Numbered from the stretch's first letter, positions 10,849-23,507 are shown. The stretch is DNA of 64,000 nt from Devosia sp. 66-14 (GCA_001899085.1 MKVB01000001.1:428100-492099); one strand, 5' to 3'. Notes: a model not told the origin generated them from the sequence alone. Made by a program: numbers and translations.

Positions 10849-11337
10849 TTACCGGTACGGCGCGTCGGCGGCGAGGTTGGCTGCGATCTCGCGCTCCCAA
10901 CGATCGCCATTGGCGAGCAGCTTCTCTTTCGAGAAATACAGCTCCTCGCGCGTTTCGGTCGCGAACTCGAAGTTCGGCCCTTCGACGATGGCGTCGACCG
11001 GGCAAGCCTCCTGGCAGAAGCCGCAATAGATGCACTTCACCATGTCGATGTCGTAGCGCACCGTGCGGCGGGTGCCGTCGTTCTGGCGCGGGCCGGCCTC
11101 GATGGTGATGGCCTGGGCCGGGCAGATCGCTTCGCACAGCTTGCAGGCGATGCAGCGCTCTTCGCCATTGGGATAGCGGCGCAGCGCGTGCTCACCACGG
11201 AAGCGCGGCGAGTACGGGATCTTCTCGAACGGGTAGTTCACCGTCTTCTTGGGCGCGAAGAAGTACTTCATCGCCAGGAAGAAGGCGCCGACGAACTCGC
11301 GCAGCAAGAGGCCGTTGAGAAACTGGGCGAAACGCAT
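10849..11337 (-). CDS. nuoI: NADH-quinone oxidoreductase subunit I (2x[4Fe-4S] ferredoxin)
   Basis: Carries clusters N6a and N6b that pass electrons from NuoG towards NuoB. 162 residues, with two CxxCxxCxxxCP motifs at C62/65/68/72 and C102/105/108/112. The N-terminal amphipathic helix ([10 protein letters not shown]) anchors it to the membrane arm. The start codon overlaps the nuoH stop by one base. Confidence 0.97.
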   Translation of the reverse strand: MRFAQFLNGLLLREFVGAFFLAMKYFFAPKKTVNYPFEKIPYSPRFRGEHALRRYPNGEERCIACKLCEAICPAQAITIEAGPRQNDGTRRTVRYDIDMVKCIYCGFCQEACPVDAIVEGPNFEFATETREELYFSKEKLLANGDRWEREIAANLAADAPYR

Positions 11338-12434
11338 CAGACGGACCCTCCGTGCCAGCCCCAGCCGGTGAGCTGGAGAACCGCGGCGACGACGACCACC
11401 ATGACGAGCGAGATCGGCAGGAAGACCTTCCAGCCGATACGCATCAGCTGGTCATAGCGGTAGCGCGGCACGATCGCCTTGGCCATCGCGAACATGAAAA
11501 ACACCAGGCAGAGCTTGAGGACGAACCAGACCACGCCCGGGATCCAGGTGAACGGCGGCAGGTCGATCGGCGCGGCCCAGCCCCCGAGGAACAGGATCGT
11601 GGTCATGCAGCACATCAGGATGATGGCGATGTATTCGCCCAGCATGAACAGCAGATACGGGGTCGAGGAGTACTCGACCATGTAACCGGCCACCAGTTCG
11701 GACTCGCCTTCGGGCAGGTCGAACGGCGGGCGGTTGGTTTCCGCCAGTGCCGAGACGTAGAAGATCACGAACATCGGGAACAGCGGCAGCCAGTACCAGT
11801 TCAAGACGCTGAGCCACGGCACGCCGAGTATGTGCGCGATGCCGCCCGATTGCTGCGCCACCACGATGTCGGTGAGGTTCAGCGAACCGACCACCAGCAG
11901 CACCGTAATGATCACGAGGCCGATCGAGACTTCGTACGAGACCATCTGCGCCGCCGAGCGAAGCGCACCGAGGAAGGCGTACTTCGAGTTCGAAGCCCAG
12001 CCGCCCATGATGATGCCGTACACGCCCAGCGACGAAATGGCGAAGATGTAGAGGATGCCGATATTGATGTCGGCCAGCGCCCAGCCCTTGTCGAACGGGA
12101 TCACCGCATAGGCCGAGAGCGCCAGGATCGAGGTTACCAGCGGCGCCAGGATGAACAGCACCTTGTCCGAACTTGCCGGAATCACAGGCTCTTTGAGCAC
12201 GAACTTCAACAAGTCCGCGAAGCTCTGCAGCAGCCCGAGCGGGCCGACGACGTTGGGGCCGCGACGTTGCTGCACGGCCGCCCAGATCTTGCGGTCGGCA
12301 AGCAGGATATACGCGGTGAACAGCAGCAGCGCGACGAGAAGCAGCAGCCCCTTGTAGATGAAGCCGACCTGCGTGCCCCACCCGAAAATCGGGATGCCGA
12401 GCAGGTAGTCCAGCGCTGAAACGACGAAATCCAT
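11337..12434 (-). CDS. nuoH: NADH-quinone oxidoreductase subunit H
   Basis: Eight-helix membrane subunit that builds the quinone cavity at the junction of the two arms. 365 residues. [16 protein letters not shown] and [20 protein letters not shown] are the diagnostic loops lining the quinone site. Spaced 9 bases from nuoG and overlapping nuoI by one base. Confidence 0.97.
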   Translation of the reverse strand: MDFVVSALDYLLGIPIFGWGTQVGFIYKGLLLLVALLLFTAYILLADRKIWAAVQQRRGPNVVGPLGLLQSFADLLKFVLKEPVIPASSDKVLFILAPLVTSILALSAYAVIPFDKGWALADINIGILYIFAISSLGVYGIIMGGWASNSKYAFLGALRSAAQMVSYEVSIGLVIITVLLVVGSLNLTDIVVAQQSGGIAHILGVPWLSVLNWYWLPLFPMFVIFYVSALAETNRPPFDLPEGESELVAGYMVEYSSTPYLLFMLGEYIAIILMCCMTTILFLGGWAAPIDLPPFTWIPGVVWFVLKLCLVFFMFAMAKAIVPRYRYDQLMRIGWKVFLPISLVMVVVVAAVLQLTGWGWHGGSV

Positions 12435-12443
12435 CTGGGCCCC

Positions 12444-14555
12444 TTACTCTGCTGCCTGCCGGAGACCGGCCTGCAACGCGGCGCATTCGCCCATCGTCGC
12501 GGACGACCGCGCGATCGGGTTGGTGAGGTAGAAGTCTGCAACCGGCGACGTGAAGGTTGCCGACTTGGTCTTGATCGCCGCGCCGGCCAGCGTCTTCACA
12601 TCGGCCAGCGAACCCTGGGCGATCTGGTCGAGCCGCGCCAGATGCGGGAACTCGGCATAGATCTGGGCGCGCAGCTGGTTCAGCGAGTTGAACGGCAGCG
12701 GCTGGCCGAGCACGGCGCTGAGCGCGCGGAAGATCGCCCAGTCTTCCTTCGCCTCGCCCGGCGGGAACACGGCGCGCTCGGCGAGCTGCACGCGGCCCTC
12801 GGTGTTGACGTAGGTGGCCGACTTCTCGGTGTAGGCGGCAGACGGCAGGATCACGTCGGCGCGGTGTGCACCGGCATCGCCATGCGTGCCGACATAAACC
12901 ACGAACGCCTTGCCCATGGCCGAAGTGTCGTACTCGTCGGCGCCGAGCAGGAACAGCACGTCGAGCTCGCCCTTGCCGGCGAGGCCGATCTGGTCGGCCG
13001 AGCAGACGCCGCCGTCATGCGGCACGAAGCCGATATCAAGGCCGCCGACGCGACCGGCTGCATTGTGCAGCAGCGCGAGGCCGTTCCAGTCTTCCGAGGC
13101 GCCCGAACCGGTGGCGAGCTTGGCCGCCATGGCCAGCACGTCACGGCCGATCTGCTTGGAATGCGCGGCGCCATGCGACACGGCGCCCTCCCCCACGATG
13201 ATCAGCGGCCGAACGGCCTTGGACAGGATCTCACCGAAACTGCCCTTGCGCGCCACGAGGTCGGCCAGCGCCGACAGGCCGTTGCCCAGATACTCGTACT
13301 TGTAGGTGAGGTCGGCATTGTCGCCGATCACGGCGATCGGGGTGTTCTTGGCACGCCACGCCTTGCGGATGCGAGCGTTGACCAGCGCCGCTTCCTTGCG
13401 CGGGTTGGACCCGATGATCAGGATGGCGTCGGCTTCCTCGATGCCCGCAATGGTCGGGTTGAAGATATAGGCCGAACGCGGCATGGACGGGTCGATCCCC
13501 GACATCGCCGGGCGGCAATCGGTCATGCCCGAGCCGAGCGAGGTCATCAGCGCCTTGAGCGCGTACATGTCCTCGACCGCCGCCAGGTCGCCGGCAATGG
13601 CGCCGACCTTGTTGCCGCCGCCCGAAGCCTTGATCGCCTTGGCGATGGCGGCAAACGCCTCATCCCACGACGCCGGCTTCAGCTTGCCGCCGGTCCGCAC
13701 ATAGGGGCGGTCGAGGCGCTGGCTCTTCAGGCCATCCCAGATGAAGCGGGTCTTGTCGGAAATCCACTCTTCGTTGATCGCCTCGTTGACGCGCGGCAGG
13801 ATGCGCATCACTTCGCGGCCGCGGCTGTCGACGCGGATGTTGGAGCCAACCGCATCCATCACGTCGATGGTTTCGGTCTTCACCAGTTCCCACGGGCGGG
13901 CGTGGAACGCGTATGGCTTCGACGTCAGCGCGCCCACCGGGCAAAGATCGATGACGTTGCCCTGCAGCTCGCTGGTCAGCGCCTGCTCGAGATACGAGGT
14001 GATCTCGGCGTCTTCACCGCGGCCGAGCAGGCCCATCTCGGTGATGCCGGCGACCTCGGTGGTGAAGCGGACGCAGCGCGTGCAGTGAATGCAGCGGTTC
14101 ATCTCGGTCTTCACCAGCGGCCCGAGATACTTGTCCTCGACGGCCCGCTTGTTCTCGGCGAAGCGGTTCTTGTCCACGCCATAGGCCATGGCCTGGTCCT
14201 GCAGGTCGCACTCGCCACCCTGGTCGCAGATCGGGCAATCCAGCGGGTGGTTGATGAGCAGGAACTCCATCACCCCTTCGCGGGCCTTCTTGACCATCGG
14301 GGTGTTGGTGAACATCTCCGGCGGCTCGCCGTTCGGCCCGGGACGCAGGTCCTTGACCGACATGGCGCAGCTGGCCTGGGGCTTGGGCGGACCACCCTTC
14401 ACCTCGACGAGGCACATCCGGCAGTTGCCGGCGACCGACAGCCGCTCGTGGTAGCAGAAGCGCGGGATCTCGGCGCCGGCGGCTTCCGCCGCCTGCATGA
14501 GCGTGTAGTAGTCGGGGACCTCGACGAGCGTACCGTCGACTTTGATCTGGGCCAT
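12444..14555 (-). CDS. nuoG: NADH-quinone oxidoreductase subunit G
   Basis: Largest peripheral-arm subunit, 703 residues. N-terminal [2Fe-2S] ferredoxin domain ([15 protein letters not shown]), then the His/Cys cluster region [15 protein letters not shown] and the 4Fe-4S motif [10 protein letters not shown], followed by a molybdopterin-oxidoreductase-like domain that has lost its cofactor. It starts 6 bases after the nuoF stop. Length matches other alphaproteobacterial NuoG. Confidence 0.96.
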   Translation of the reverse strand: MAQIKVDGTLVEVPDYYTLMQAAEAAGAEIPRFCYHERLSVAGNCRMCLVEVKGGPPKPQASCAMSVKDLRPGPNGEPPEMFTNTPMVKKAREGVMEFLLINHPLDCPICDQGGECDLQDQAMAYGVDKNRFAENKRAVEDKYLGPLVKTEMNRCIHCTRCVRFTTEVAGITEMGLLGRGEDAEITSYLEQALTSELQGNVIDLCPVGALTSKPYAFHARPWELVKTETIDVMDAVGSNIRVDSRGREVMRILPRVNEAINEEWISDKTRFIWDGLKSQRLDRPYVRTGGKLKPASWDEAFAAIAKAIKASGGGNKVGAIAGDLAAVEDMYALKALMTSLGSGMTDCRPAMSGIDPSMPRSAYIFNPTIAGIEEADAILIIGSNPRKEAALVNARIRKAWRAKNTPIAVIGDNADLTYKYEYLGNGLSALADLVARKGSFGEILSKAVRPLIIVGEGAVSHGAAHSKQIGRDVLAMAAKLATGSGASEDWNGLALLHNAAGRVGGLDIGFVPHDGGVCSADQIGLAGKGELDVLFLLGADEYDTSAMGKAFVVYVGTHGDAGAHRADVILPSAAYTEKSATYVNTEGRVQLAERAVFPPGEAKEDWAIFRALSAVLGQPLPFNSLNQLRAQIYAEFPHLARLDQIAQGSLADVKTLAGAAIKTKSATFTSPVADFYLTNPIARSSATMGECAALQAGLRQAAE

Positions 14556-14561
14556 GGGGCC

Positions 14562-15874
<1,313 letters not shown>

Positions 15875-15875
<1 letters not shown>

Positions 15876-17146
15876 CAGCGCGGGTCCTTCCCGAACACCT
15901 TGCGATATTCCTCGACGCCGCCCTTGGCGAGCGCCTTGGCCTGCTTGATCCACTCATCACGGGCCACGCGGCCCGGGAATGCGAGGTGATCTTCGAGCTT
16001 GGCGATATCCGCCTTCTTCAGCGCCGCCACCTGCGCCCAGGTGGTGATGCCGATGGCATTGAGCTTGCCCTCGAGCACCGGGCCGACGCCCGAGATCAGC
16101 TTGAGGTCATCCGCCTGGCCGGCGGGTGCTTCGAACAGCCTGGCGCCGGCATCCACGCTCGGTGACACAGCAGTCGCCGGGGCGGGGGCGCGCTTGGCCT
16201 TGGTATCGGTCTTGCCGGCATCGATCTTGCCCGCCGGCGACTCGGCCCCGGTCGCGGTCTCGCGCATAGCGCGGTTCGGCGTGCCGTCGGCCTTCGCGTC
16301 CTTGTTCGCAGCCTTGCGCTCGCCCTCGGCAGTAGCGGTCGAAACCTTTTCGGGGGACGGCGACTTCAGCGCCGGCGCGGTTTCTTCCGTGGTGGTGTTC
16401 TTGCGGCCCGCGGCGGTCGGCTCTGGAGCCTTTGCGGGCGCTGCGGCAGCCGGTGCAGCAGCAGCCGGAGCGCCCGGCGCGGCGGCGGGTGCGGCCGGCG
16501 GCGGCGGGAACGGCTTGTAGGTGCGCCTGGCCGTCGGCTTTTCGAGCAGCGTCGTCTGGCCGCCCTCGGCGGCACCGAACTGCCGCGCGACCTGCGGGCC
16601 GGGCTTCACGTCGCTGCCCTTGCCGGCGGCGAACTTGTCGAGGATCGCTTCGAAGCTCTCGACCGTCAGGTCCTCGTAGGTGTCGCTGCCCACCATCACC
16701 AGCGGGGCGTTCACGCAGGCGCCGAGGCACTCGACCTCTTCCCAGCTGAGCGTGCCCTCGGCATTGGTCTCGAACGGCTTGTGGTTGATGCGGCGTTCGC
16801 AAATGTGCCGGATATCCTCGGCGCCGCGCAGCATGCACGGGGTGGTGCCGCAGACCTGGATATGGGCGCGGCTGCCCACCGGCTGCAGCAGGAACTGCGT
16901 GTAGAAGGTCGCGACTTCGAGCACCCGGATATAGGGCATGTCGAGCAGCTTGCCGACCGCTTCGATGGCGGCGCGGCTCACCCAGCCCTGCTGTTCCTGG
17001 GCCCGGAACAGCACCGGGATCACTGCCGATTGCTGGCGGCCCGGCGGATACTCCGCCATCTTCTTTTCGGCCCAGGCCTGGTTTTCCTTCGTGAAGGCGA
17101 AGGTGGTCGGCTGGACGGCCTCATCTGCTAAACGGCGGACGGACAT
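15875..17146 (-). CDS. nuoE: NADH-quinone oxidoreductase subunit E with long C-terminal extension
   Basis: Thioredoxin-like [2Fe-2S] subunit (cluster N1a) of the NADH module. Ligands C99, C104, C140 and C144 are all present within residues 1-170, the size of an ordinary NuoE. The protein then continues to 423 residues: a low-complexity Ala/Pro/Lys linker (about 185-335) and a terminal module of about 75 residues ([20 protein letters not shown]) resembling a helix-hairpin-helix fold. Extended NuoE occurs in Hyphomicrobiales as I recall; the role of the tail is unknown. The frame is unbroken, so this is not a sequencing fusion. Confidence 0.95.
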
Positions 17147-18345
17147 TACCGGTCGACCTCACCAAACACGATATCGAGCGAACCGAGGATGGCGGCGACG
17201 TCGGCCAGCATATGTCCCCGGCAAAGGAAATCCATCGCCTGCAGGTGCGCGAAGCCCGGCGCGCGGATCTTGCAGCGATACGGCTTGTTGGTGCCGTCGC
17301 TGACCAGATACACGCCGAACTCGCCCTTGGGCGCTTCGACCGCGGCGTAGACTTCGCCGGCGGGCACCTTGTAGCCTTCGGTGTAGAGTTTGAAGTGATG
17401 GATCAGCGCTTCCATCGACTGCTTCATCTCGGCACGCTTGGGCGGCACCACCTTGCCGTCGGTCGAGGCCACAGGCCCCTGCCCTTCGGGCGAATTGAGC
17501 AGGTCGAGCACCTGCTTCATGATGCGGATCGACTGGCGCATCTCGTCCATGCGAACCAGGTAGCGGTCGTAGCAATCGCCGTTCTTGCCGATCGGCACAT
17601 CGAACTCGAGCCGGTCGTAGCACTCGTAGGGCTGCGCCTTGCGCAGGTCCCAGGCATCGCCCGAGCCGCGCACCATCACGCCGGAAAAGCCCCACTTCCA
17701 GGCATCCTCGGCCGACACCACGCCGATATCGGCGTTGCGCTGCATATAGATGCGGTTGCCGGTCAGCAGCTTTTCGAGGTTGTCGAGGACCAGAAGGAAC
17801 GGGTCGCAGAACGTACCGATGTCGTCGATCAGCGCCTGCGGCAGATCCTGGTGCACCCCACCCGGACGGAAATAGGCCGCATGCATGCGGCTGCCCGAGG
17901 CGCGCTCATAGAAGATCATCAGCTTCTCGCGCTCGTCGAACCCCCATAGCGGCGGGGTCAGCGCGCCGACGTCCATCGCCTGCGTCGTGCAGTTCAGCAT
18001 GTGCGAGAGCAGCCGCCCGATCTCGGCATAGAGCACGCGGATCAGCTGGCCGCGGAACGGCACCTCGATACCGAGCAGTTTTTCCACCGCGAGGCAGTAG
18101 GCGTGCTCCTGGTTCATCGGCGCGACATAGTCGAGCCGGTCGAAATACGGCACCGCCTGCAGGTAAGTCTTGGTCTCGATCAGCTTCTCGGTGCCGCGAT
18201 GCAGCAGCCCGATATGCGGATCGACGCGCTCGACCACCTCGCCGTCCAGCTCGAGGATCAGGCGAAGCACACCGTGCGCCGACGGGTGGATCGGGCCGAA
18301 GTTGATGGTGAAATTGCGAACGTCGACTTCAGACACTTGCGGCAT
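17146..18345 (-). CDS. nuoD: NADH-quinone oxidoreductase subunit D (49 kDa)
   Basis: Hydrogenase-large-subunit-like protein forming the quinone pocket with NuoB. 399 residues. [45 protein letters not shown] and the C-terminal DIVFGEVDR are all diagnostic; the quinone-binding His and Tyr regions are intact. Its first 17 bases overlap the 3' end of a small membrane-protein ORF that sits between it and nuoC, an unusual arrangement. Confidence 0.97.
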   Translation of the reverse strand: MPQVSEVDVRNFTINFGPIHPSAHGVLRLILELDGEVVERVDPHIGLLHRGTEKLIETKTYLQAVPYFDRLDYVAPMNQEHAYCLAVEKLLGIEVPFRGQLIRVLYAEIGRLLSHMLNCTTQAMDVGALTPPLWGFDEREKLMIFYERASGSRMHAAYFRPGGVHQDLPQALIDDIGTFCDPFLLVLDNLEKLLTGNRIYMQRNADIGVVSAEDAWKWGFSGVMVRGSGDAWDLRKAQPYECYDRLEFDVPIGKNGDCYDRYLVRMDEMRQSIRIMKQVLDLLNSPEGQGPVASTDGKVVPPKRAEMKQSMEALIHHFKLYTEGYKVPAGEVYAAVEAPKGEFGVYLVSDGTNKPYRCKIRAPGFAHLQAMDFLCRGHMLADVAAILGSLDIVFGEVDR

Positions 18346-18526
18346 CCCTGGGCCAACGCTTGAAGGCCAACGTCCAGAGCAGAACGATGTTCAACAGCGG
18401 AACTAACATCAGCAGGCTGGCCCACTTGGACCATCCGGCGCGCGGGAAAATCTTCCAGAACGGGACGACGAGCACTGCCGCGTAGACGACAACAACGAAG
18501 ATGCCCCAGATACCAGGCGCTTGCAT
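18329..18526 (-). CDS. Small two-helix membrane protein inserted between nuoC and nuoD
   Basis: 65 residues with two hydrophobic segments (about residues 6-26 and 37-54) separated by a basic/aromatic loop ([10 protein letters not shown]), and a basic tail. It begins 3 bases after the nuoC stop and overlaps the nuoD start by 17 bases, so it is embedded in the operon in the manner of a translated gene. I do not recognise a family. It could be an accessory complex I subunit, an assembly factor or an unrelated membrane peptide using the operon promoter. Confidence 0.7.
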   Translation of the reverse strand: MQAPGIWGIFVVVVYAAVLVVPFWKIFPRAGWSKWASLLMLVPLLNIVLLWTLAFKRWPRDAASV

Positions 18527-18529
18527 CCG

Positions 18530-19144
18530 TCAGTTCCCCTTCGCCTTCTCGTCGCCGGGCAGCACGTAATCCGTACCCTCCCACGGTGACAGATAATCGA
18601 ACTGCCGGAATTCCTGCGGCAGCTTCACCGGCTCATAGACGACGCGCTTGCGCTCTTCGTCGTAACGGACTTCGACGTAACCCGTGGTCGGGAAATCCTT
18701 GCGCAGCGGATAGCCGTCAAAGCCGTAGTCGGTCAGCAGGCGACGCAGATCCGGATGGCCGGTGAACAGGATGCCGAACAGATCGTAGGTCTCGCGCTCG
18801 AACCAGTCGGCGCCCGGGAACAGGCCGGTGATCGACTGCACCGGCTGCGTGTCGTTGGTCGTCAGCTTCAGCCGCACCCGCAGGTTCTGCTTCGGGCTCA
18901 GCAGATGGTAGATCACCTCGAAGCGCTCTTCGCGCTCGGGGTAATCCACCCCGCACACGTCGGTGATGCCGACAAACGCCTCGTGATTGTGCAGGAACGT
19001 CGCGACGTCGATGATCGCCTCACGCGCCACCGTCAGCGTCAGTTCGCCGAAGGCCAGCTTGTGGTCGACGATCTTGTCGCCGAGCGCATTGCGCGCACGC
19101 TCAGCAAGCGCCGCAAGCGGGGAAGGAATGGGGCCGTCGGTCAT
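18530..19144 (-). CDS. nuoC: NADH-quinone oxidoreductase subunit C (30 kDa)
   Basis: Peripheral-arm scaffold that packs on NuoD. 204 residues from ATG 19144. [20 protein letters not shown] and YPLRKDFP are the family signature. NuoC and NuoD are separate genes here, unlike the enterobacterial NuoCD fusion. The open frame upstream of 19144 is nuoB read out of frame. It starts 8 bases after the nuoB stop. Confidence 0.97.
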   Translation of the reverse strand: MTDGPIPSPLAALAERARNALGDKIVDHKLAFGELTLTVAREAIIDVATFLHNHEAFVGITDVCGVDYPEREERFEVIYHLLSPKQNLRVRLKLTTNDTQPVQSITGLFPGADWFERETYDLFGILFTGHPDLRRLLTDYGFDGYPLRKDFPTTGYVEVRYDEERKRVVYEPVKLPQEFRQFDYLSPWEGTDYVLPGDEKAKGN

Positions 19145-19152
19145 GGCCGGTC

Positions 19153-19728
19153 CTAACGTTCGATCGTGCCGGTGCGGCGGATTTTCTTCTGCAGCAACAG
19201 GATGCCGTAGAGCAGTGCCTCGGCGGTCGGCGGGCAGCCCGGGACGTAGATGTCGACGGGCATGACGCGATCGCAGCCGCGCACCACGGAATAGGAATAG
19301 TGATAGTAGCCGCCGCCATTGGCGCAGCTGCCCATCGAGATGACGTAGCGCGGCTCCGGCATCTGGTCGTAGACCTTGCGCAGCGCCGGGGCCATCTTGT
19401 TGGTCAGCGTGCCGGCGACGATGAGCACGTCGGCCTGGCGCGGCGAAGCACGCGGCGCGGTGCCGAATCGCTCGATGTCGTAACGCGGCATCGACATCTG
19501 GATCATTTCCACGGCGCAGCAGGCGAGGCCGGTCTGCATCCACATCAGCGAACCGGTGCGAGCCCAGGTGATCAGCTGCGACGCCGTAGAGACCAGAAAA
19601 CCCTTGTCGGCGAGTTCGGCGTTCACATCCATCATGAACGGATCGTCGGCACCGATCGGCTTATTGGTCGCCGGGTCGATCAGGCCCTTGGGCTGCGGCG
19701 CGACCAGCGTCTGTCCACTCAATCCCAT
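19153..19728 (-). CDS. nuoB: NADH-quinone oxidoreductase subunit B (cluster N2)
   Basis: Binds the terminal 4Fe-4S cluster N2 that reduces quinone. 191 residues with cluster cysteines C70, C71, C135 and C165 ([25 protein letters not shown]). The start is set at ATG 19728, a 10-base overlap with nuoA; an in-frame ATG at 19749 is also possible. Confidence 0.96.
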   Translation of the reverse strand: MGLSGQTLVAPQPKGLIDPATNKPIGADDPFMMDVNAELADKGFLVSTASQLITWARTGSLMWMQTGLACCAVEMIQMSMPRYDIERFGTAPRASPRQADVLIVAGTLTNKMAPALRKVYDQMPEPRYVISMGSCANGGGYYHYSYSVVRGCDRVMPVDIYVPGCPPTAEALLYGILLLQKKIRRTGTIER

Positions 19729-20084
19729 TCCAGCGCGCCCTTCTTCCATTCGTAGATGAAGCCGATGGTCAGGACCCCCAGGAAGATCATGACCGACCAG
19801 AAGCCGAACCAGCCGACATCGCGGAACGCCACTGCCCATGGGAACAGCAGCGCCACTTCGAGATCGAAGACGATGAACAGGATCGACACCAGGTAGAAGC
19901 GCACATCGAACTTCATGCGCGCATCGTCGAACGCTTCAAAGCCCGCCTCGAACGCCGACACCTTCTCGGGGTCGGGTCGCTTGTAGGCAACGATGAAGGG
20001 GGCAATCATGAGGGCCAGGCCGATAACAGCAGCCAGACCGACGAATATGATGATCGGCAGGTAGTTGCTGAGCAACTCGTTCAT
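19719..20084 (-). CDS. nuoA: NADH-quinone oxidoreductase subunit A
   Basis: Three-helix membrane subunit (121 residues) near the quinone site. [21 protein letters not shown] in the first loop and the acidic helix [19 protein letters not shown] are diagnostic. First gene of the operon; transcription presumably starts in the 346-base region upstream. Confidence 0.96.
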   Translation of the reverse strand: MNELLSNYLPIIIFVGLAAVIGLALMIAPFIVAYKRPDPEKVSAFEAGFEAFDDARMKFDVRFYLVSILFIVFDLEVALLFPWAVAFRDVGWFGFWSVMIFLGVLTIGFIYEWKKGALEWD

Positions 20085-20430
20085 TGTGCAGCCTAATGGT
20101 CGGGCCGGCTGGAGTGGCCGGCTCGCGCGGCCAGACGGGCGATTATGGGCCCCTCGGACGACGCGACTTCGTGTGGCACGGGCTTAGCCCACGCCTTGCA
20201 GTGATTCAAGGAAAACTAATGTTGATCATTACGGTCAACTTAGCACGGAAAACCGGCTGAAACGCCCTGTCCGCAACGGTCTTCCAGCTATTGGAGCATT
20301 CCGAGTGCTCCACTCATGGTTGAGGGGCGCAAAACGCAATGCCGCCCCGCACATCGATCCGCCCGGATTCGCCTGAAGCAGTACCCCTCGCCTCAGGCGC
20401 AGAGCCAAGCCGGACGGCTAGCGCCGCATT
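20085..20430 (-). promoter_or_regulatory. Upstream region of the nuo operon
   Basis: 346 bases without a gene between nuoA and the porin stop. Visible elements: an inverted repeat GTTGA-N9-TCAAC at 20221-20239 and a perfect GGAGCA-N7-TGCTCC at 20293-20311. On the minus strand a TTGACC at 20239-20234 and a CTTGAA-N17-CTAAGC at about 20211-20183 are weak promoter candidates. No clear terminator for either neighbour. The operon promoter must lie here, but I cannot fix it. Confidence 0.45.
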
Positions 20431-20973
20431 CTAGAAATGGAACCGGGCGCCCAGGCTGAACTGATCCTTGCCATCGCCGCCATCAAGGTTGAAGCCGCGC
20501 AGATACTCGGCGTTGATCGAGATATCATCGGTGACCGCATACTCGAGACCGCCGCCGGCCAGCAGGTCGCGCTCACCCTGCCCGCTGAGGTCCATGCCGT
20601 AACCGGCCGAGGCATAGGCCAGCAGCGCGTCGGTCACCAGCACGCCGCCGCGTCCGGTGATCTGTCCATAGGCGGTGTCGATGGTATCGCCGGTCAGCCC
20701 CTGCAGCGCCACCTCGCCGCCGATGAGGAAGAAGTCGAACTGCGCGTTCACACCGGCTGCGATTCCCGCGCCGACTTGCGTTCCGCGTTCGGGGCTGGAC
20801 TGCGCCACACCGTACACGCCGGCATAGAAGCCGCTCCAGTCGTATCCGCTGGCGACCGGCAAGGCCTCGTTGCTCGTGCCCACGGGAACGGTGATCAGAT
20901 CGGATGCGACTGCGCCTCCGGCCGTGGCAGCCAGCAACGCCCCCGCTATCGTCAGTCGCAACGACACCAGCAT
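20431..20973 (-). CDS. Omp25/31-like outer-membrane beta-barrel protein
   Basis: 180 residues: signal peptide (about 1-23, cut after AVASA-like GGAVAS), a linker, then YDWSGFYAGVYGV, the typical start of the rhizobial Omp25/Omp31 beta-barrel (WTGFYAG motif), alternating aromatic strands and a C-terminal phenylalanine (GARFHF), the outer-membrane insertion signal. Likely an eight-stranded structural porin-like protein. Monocistronic, divergent from the next small secreted protein. Confidence 0.8.
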   Translation of the reverse strand: MLVSLRLTIAGALLAATAGGAVASDLITVPVGTSNEALPVASGYDWSGFYAGVYGVAQSSPERGTQVGAGIAAGVNAQFDFFLIGGEVALQGLTGDTIDTAYGQITGRGGVLVTDALLAYASAGYGMDLSGQGERDLLAGGGLEYAVTDDISINAEYLRGFNLDGGDGKDQFSLGARFHF

Positions 20974-21250
20974 AGCCGGCCTCCGAGATCGCCTCCCAAC
21001 CAGTCCTAATGCACATCACGCGCCGCAGTTCCGGAGAGGAGTGCGAGTCGTACGATTGAAATGTGGTCAAGCGTGGGTCGTTGCAAGGGCAGCAGTTCAT
21101 CATTGCTCCGCCCGGGTGGTCACCCACACCATTTCCCAATCGATGACGGCAATGAGATCCCCTGTTCCGGCGGGGCGCGGCCGGAACATCGCGACCGGGA
21201 TCAGCGTTATTGATTCTGGCGCAGACAGCGCCGATCAAGGACAGGAGTCC

Positions 21251-21541
21251 ATGATGTTGAAGCTCCTTGCCGCAGCGTTGATGGCTTCAGCCATTGCGCT
21301 TGGCGCCGGCGGATTGCAAGCGGCGAGCACCGGACCGAACCATGTAACAGGCCAACCCAATCAAAGCTGCGGCAGTGCCTCGGCGCCCAACACGCCCGGC
21401 AACGCCGCCGCAGCTCCGGGTTCGGCATTCAACCCGAACGGCAAGGCCGGCACTGTCTATGCTGGCCAGCAGCCGCAGAACTCGCACAATTCGGCAAGCG
21501 TCTCGCAGTACGACGCAGCCTGCGCGCATCAGCCGGGGTGA
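21251..21541 (+). CDS. Small secreted Asn/Pro/Gly-rich protein
   Basis: 96 residues: signal peptide (MMLKLLAAALMASAIALGAGGLQA), then a mature part of about 70 residues rich in Asn, Gly, Ser and Pro with GPNHVTGQPNQSCG, APGSAFNPNGKAGTVYAG and a terminal SQYDAAC. Two cysteines near the ends could form a disulfide. I recall very similar small secreted proteins across Hyphomicrobiales (some misannotated as adenylate cyclase), but no function. SD AGGAG lies just before the start; ATG 21251 or 21254 are equally possible. Confidence 0.75.
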   Translation: MMLKLLAAALMASAIALGAGGLQAASTGPNHVTGQPNQSCGSASAPNTPGNAAAAPGSAFNPNGKAGTVYAGQQPQNSHNSASVSQYDAACAHQPG

Positions 21542-21723
21542 GATTAAGGGGAGTCGGGAGGCGCGCCCGACGCCCTGCCGTCCGCTCGGCAACTGCGGAA
21601 CCGCGCGTAACAGGTTCAGGCCCCTGGTCGTTTCACCAGGGCCGCAAGCTATCTCTATGAGAAACTTGGAAAACGCAGGGTCAAAACCACCCCGCTAGTG
21701 CGCCGCAACCCCTAGGGGATTGC

Positions 21724-21800
<77 letters not shown>

Positions 21801-21956
21801 AGCGCTTGCGAACCAGTCGTCCGCGCAACGTGGCGTCCGTTTAGAGGGCGGGTTGGGGAGTGTCAAGCGTCGAAACGGCGCTCACCGCATACTTTCTTCC
21901 AGCTTTTCCACGTCGGCGTGCAAATGCCTTTGCAGACTGGCGTTTTTCGCCCCGCT

Positions 21957-23345
21957 TCAGCCCCCTGAACCAGCCGGTCGGATGTTGTGGTTGTGGCGGA
22001 AGACGTTGTCCGGGTCCCACTTCGCCTTCAGCGCGCGCAGCTGGGTGAGCTTCTTGGCGCCGAAGGCCGCGTCGACCCGCTCCTGGCCCTCGTTGCCGAT
22101 ATAGTTGAGGTAGACGCGGCCCGTCGACCAGGGCTTGAGCACCGAGGCGATCTCTTTGACCCGAGCGGTATTGGCGGCGTTGTCCGCCGGGTCCGTCCAG
22201 CCGCAGATATAGTGGACGTTCCACGGCGCCGTGCGCATGCCGAAGGCAGTGGCCTCTTCGTCGACTCGCGACGGCGCCCCGCCTCCCGGCACCAGGATGA
22301 TCGCCGACTGCGGCGACAGCGGCGTCAGCGCCAACTCCGCATAGGCGTCGATCGCCTCGTCGGGCAGCTCGTTCAGGAAGTCGGCCGTCCAGTAATTCTG
22401 CGAACCGGGAAAGTTGCCGCCCATCTTCTGGAATTCGGTGTACGGCATCGGCTGCACCAGGTCCGCTGCCGGCGGGCCGAAGTTGCGGAACGGCGCCAGC
22501 ACCCGGATGCCCTCGTCCATGTCGCCGGCATAGATCACCTGCACCACGACGACGGGTTTGCCGCGCGCCGGCTCGGGCACGAACGGCGCGTCCGGCGCAG
22601 TGGTGAAAGCCATGCCGGTGCCCACCTCGTCCGGTGCCGTTCGCATGAACTCACGCATGTGGCGCAGCACCGCCCCCGCCATCGGCGCAGGGTACAGCAG
22701 TACTCCGGCCAGCACGATCGGGCCCAGCCGATGCAACCGGAAGTGAAACGCGGTGACGATGCCGAAATTACCGCCGCCGCCGCGCAGCCCCCAGAACAGG
22801 TCGGCGTTCTCGGCTTCCGAGGCCACGACCTTGCGGCCATCGGCGGTGACCACTTCGGCCGAGATCAGGTTGTCGCAGACATAGCCGAACTTGCGCTCCA
22901 GCCAGCCGCTGCCACTGCCCAGCGACAGCCCGGCGATCCCTGTCGTGGGGTTTCGCCCACCTGTCAGCGCCAGGCCGTGTTTGGCTGTAGCTGCGTCGAA
23001 CTCGCCCCAGTTGAGCCCGGCCTCTGCCCTGCAGGTCTGGGTCACCGGGTCGATCCGGATGTCCTTCATGCCGCGCAGATCGATGCAGACGCCATCGTCG
23101 CACACGGCCGAGCCGGTAACGGCATGGCCGCCGCCGAATACCGAGACCGGCAGTTTCTCCCGGCGCGCCAACGCCAGTGCCAGCACCACGTCGTCGGCGC
23201 TGTTGCAGCGCGCGATCAACGCCGGTCGCCGGTCGATCATGCCGTTATAGACGCGTCGGGCTTCGTTGTAGCTCGCGTGGTCCGGATGGATGAGGGCGCC
23301 CGCGAAACCGGGCAGATCAAAGCGGCCTACCTCGGTAATCGACAT
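21957..23345 (-). CDS. FAD-binding oxidoreductase, berberine-bridge (BBE) type
   Basis: 462 residues: PCMH-type FAD domain followed by substrate domain and the C-terminal BBE segment (RVYLNYIGNE, WDPDNVFRHNHNI). H74 in VFGGGHAVTG aligns with the histidine that binds FAD covalently in this family; the cysteine of the bicovalent members is not in the corresponding GGRNPTTGIAGL stretch, so a single covalent link is expected. Such enzymes oxidise sugars, alcohols or alkaloid-like compounds with oxygen; the substrate cannot be told. No signal peptide. Lies alone between two tRNA genes. Confidence 0.88.
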   Translation of the reverse strand: MSITEVGRFDLPGFAGALIHPDHASYNEARRVYNGMIDRRPALIARCNSADDVVLALALARREKLPVSVFGGGHAVTGSAVCDDGVCIDLRGMKDIRIDPVTQTCRAEAGLNWGEFDAATAKHGLALTGGRNPTTGIAGLSLGSGSGWLERKFGYVCDNLISAEVVTADGRKVVASEAENADLFWGLRGGGGNFGIVTAFHFRLHRLGPIVLAGVLLYPAPMAGAVLRHMREFMRTAPDEVGTGMAFTTAPDAPFVPEPARGKPVVVVQVIYAGDMDEGIRVLAPFRNFGPPAADLVQPMPYTEFQKMGGNFPGSQNYWTADFLNELPDEAIDAYAELALTPLSPQSAIILVPGGGAPSRVDEEATAFGMRTAPWNVHYICGWTDPADNAANTARVKEIASVLKPWSTGRVYLNYIGNEGQERVDAAFGAKKLTQLRALKAKWDPDNVFRHNHNIRPAGSGG

Positions 23346-23507
23346 CTAGCCCTCCCTGGCCTTCGTCAGACACACCGTCGTGCAGCGCTGTGATCATATA
23401 GGGGGATAAGGCGGCAGCACAGTCCCCGCGTTTGGGGGGCACCCGGCGGCCATTGCCTCGGGGCGAGCCTCCGAGCCGGAGCCCTCGCCGGCTCGGCTGG
23501 GGCAGAC

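Noticed and set aside
16400-16560. Frameshift or gene fusion artefact in the nuoE linker
   Set aside because: The frame is continuous, the linker is of a type seen in long NuoE proteins, and the terminal module is in frame and orderly.
21600-21650. Hairpin GGCCCCTGGT...ACCAGGGCC as terminator of the small secreted protein
   Set aside because: The stem has a bulge and there is no T tract after it.
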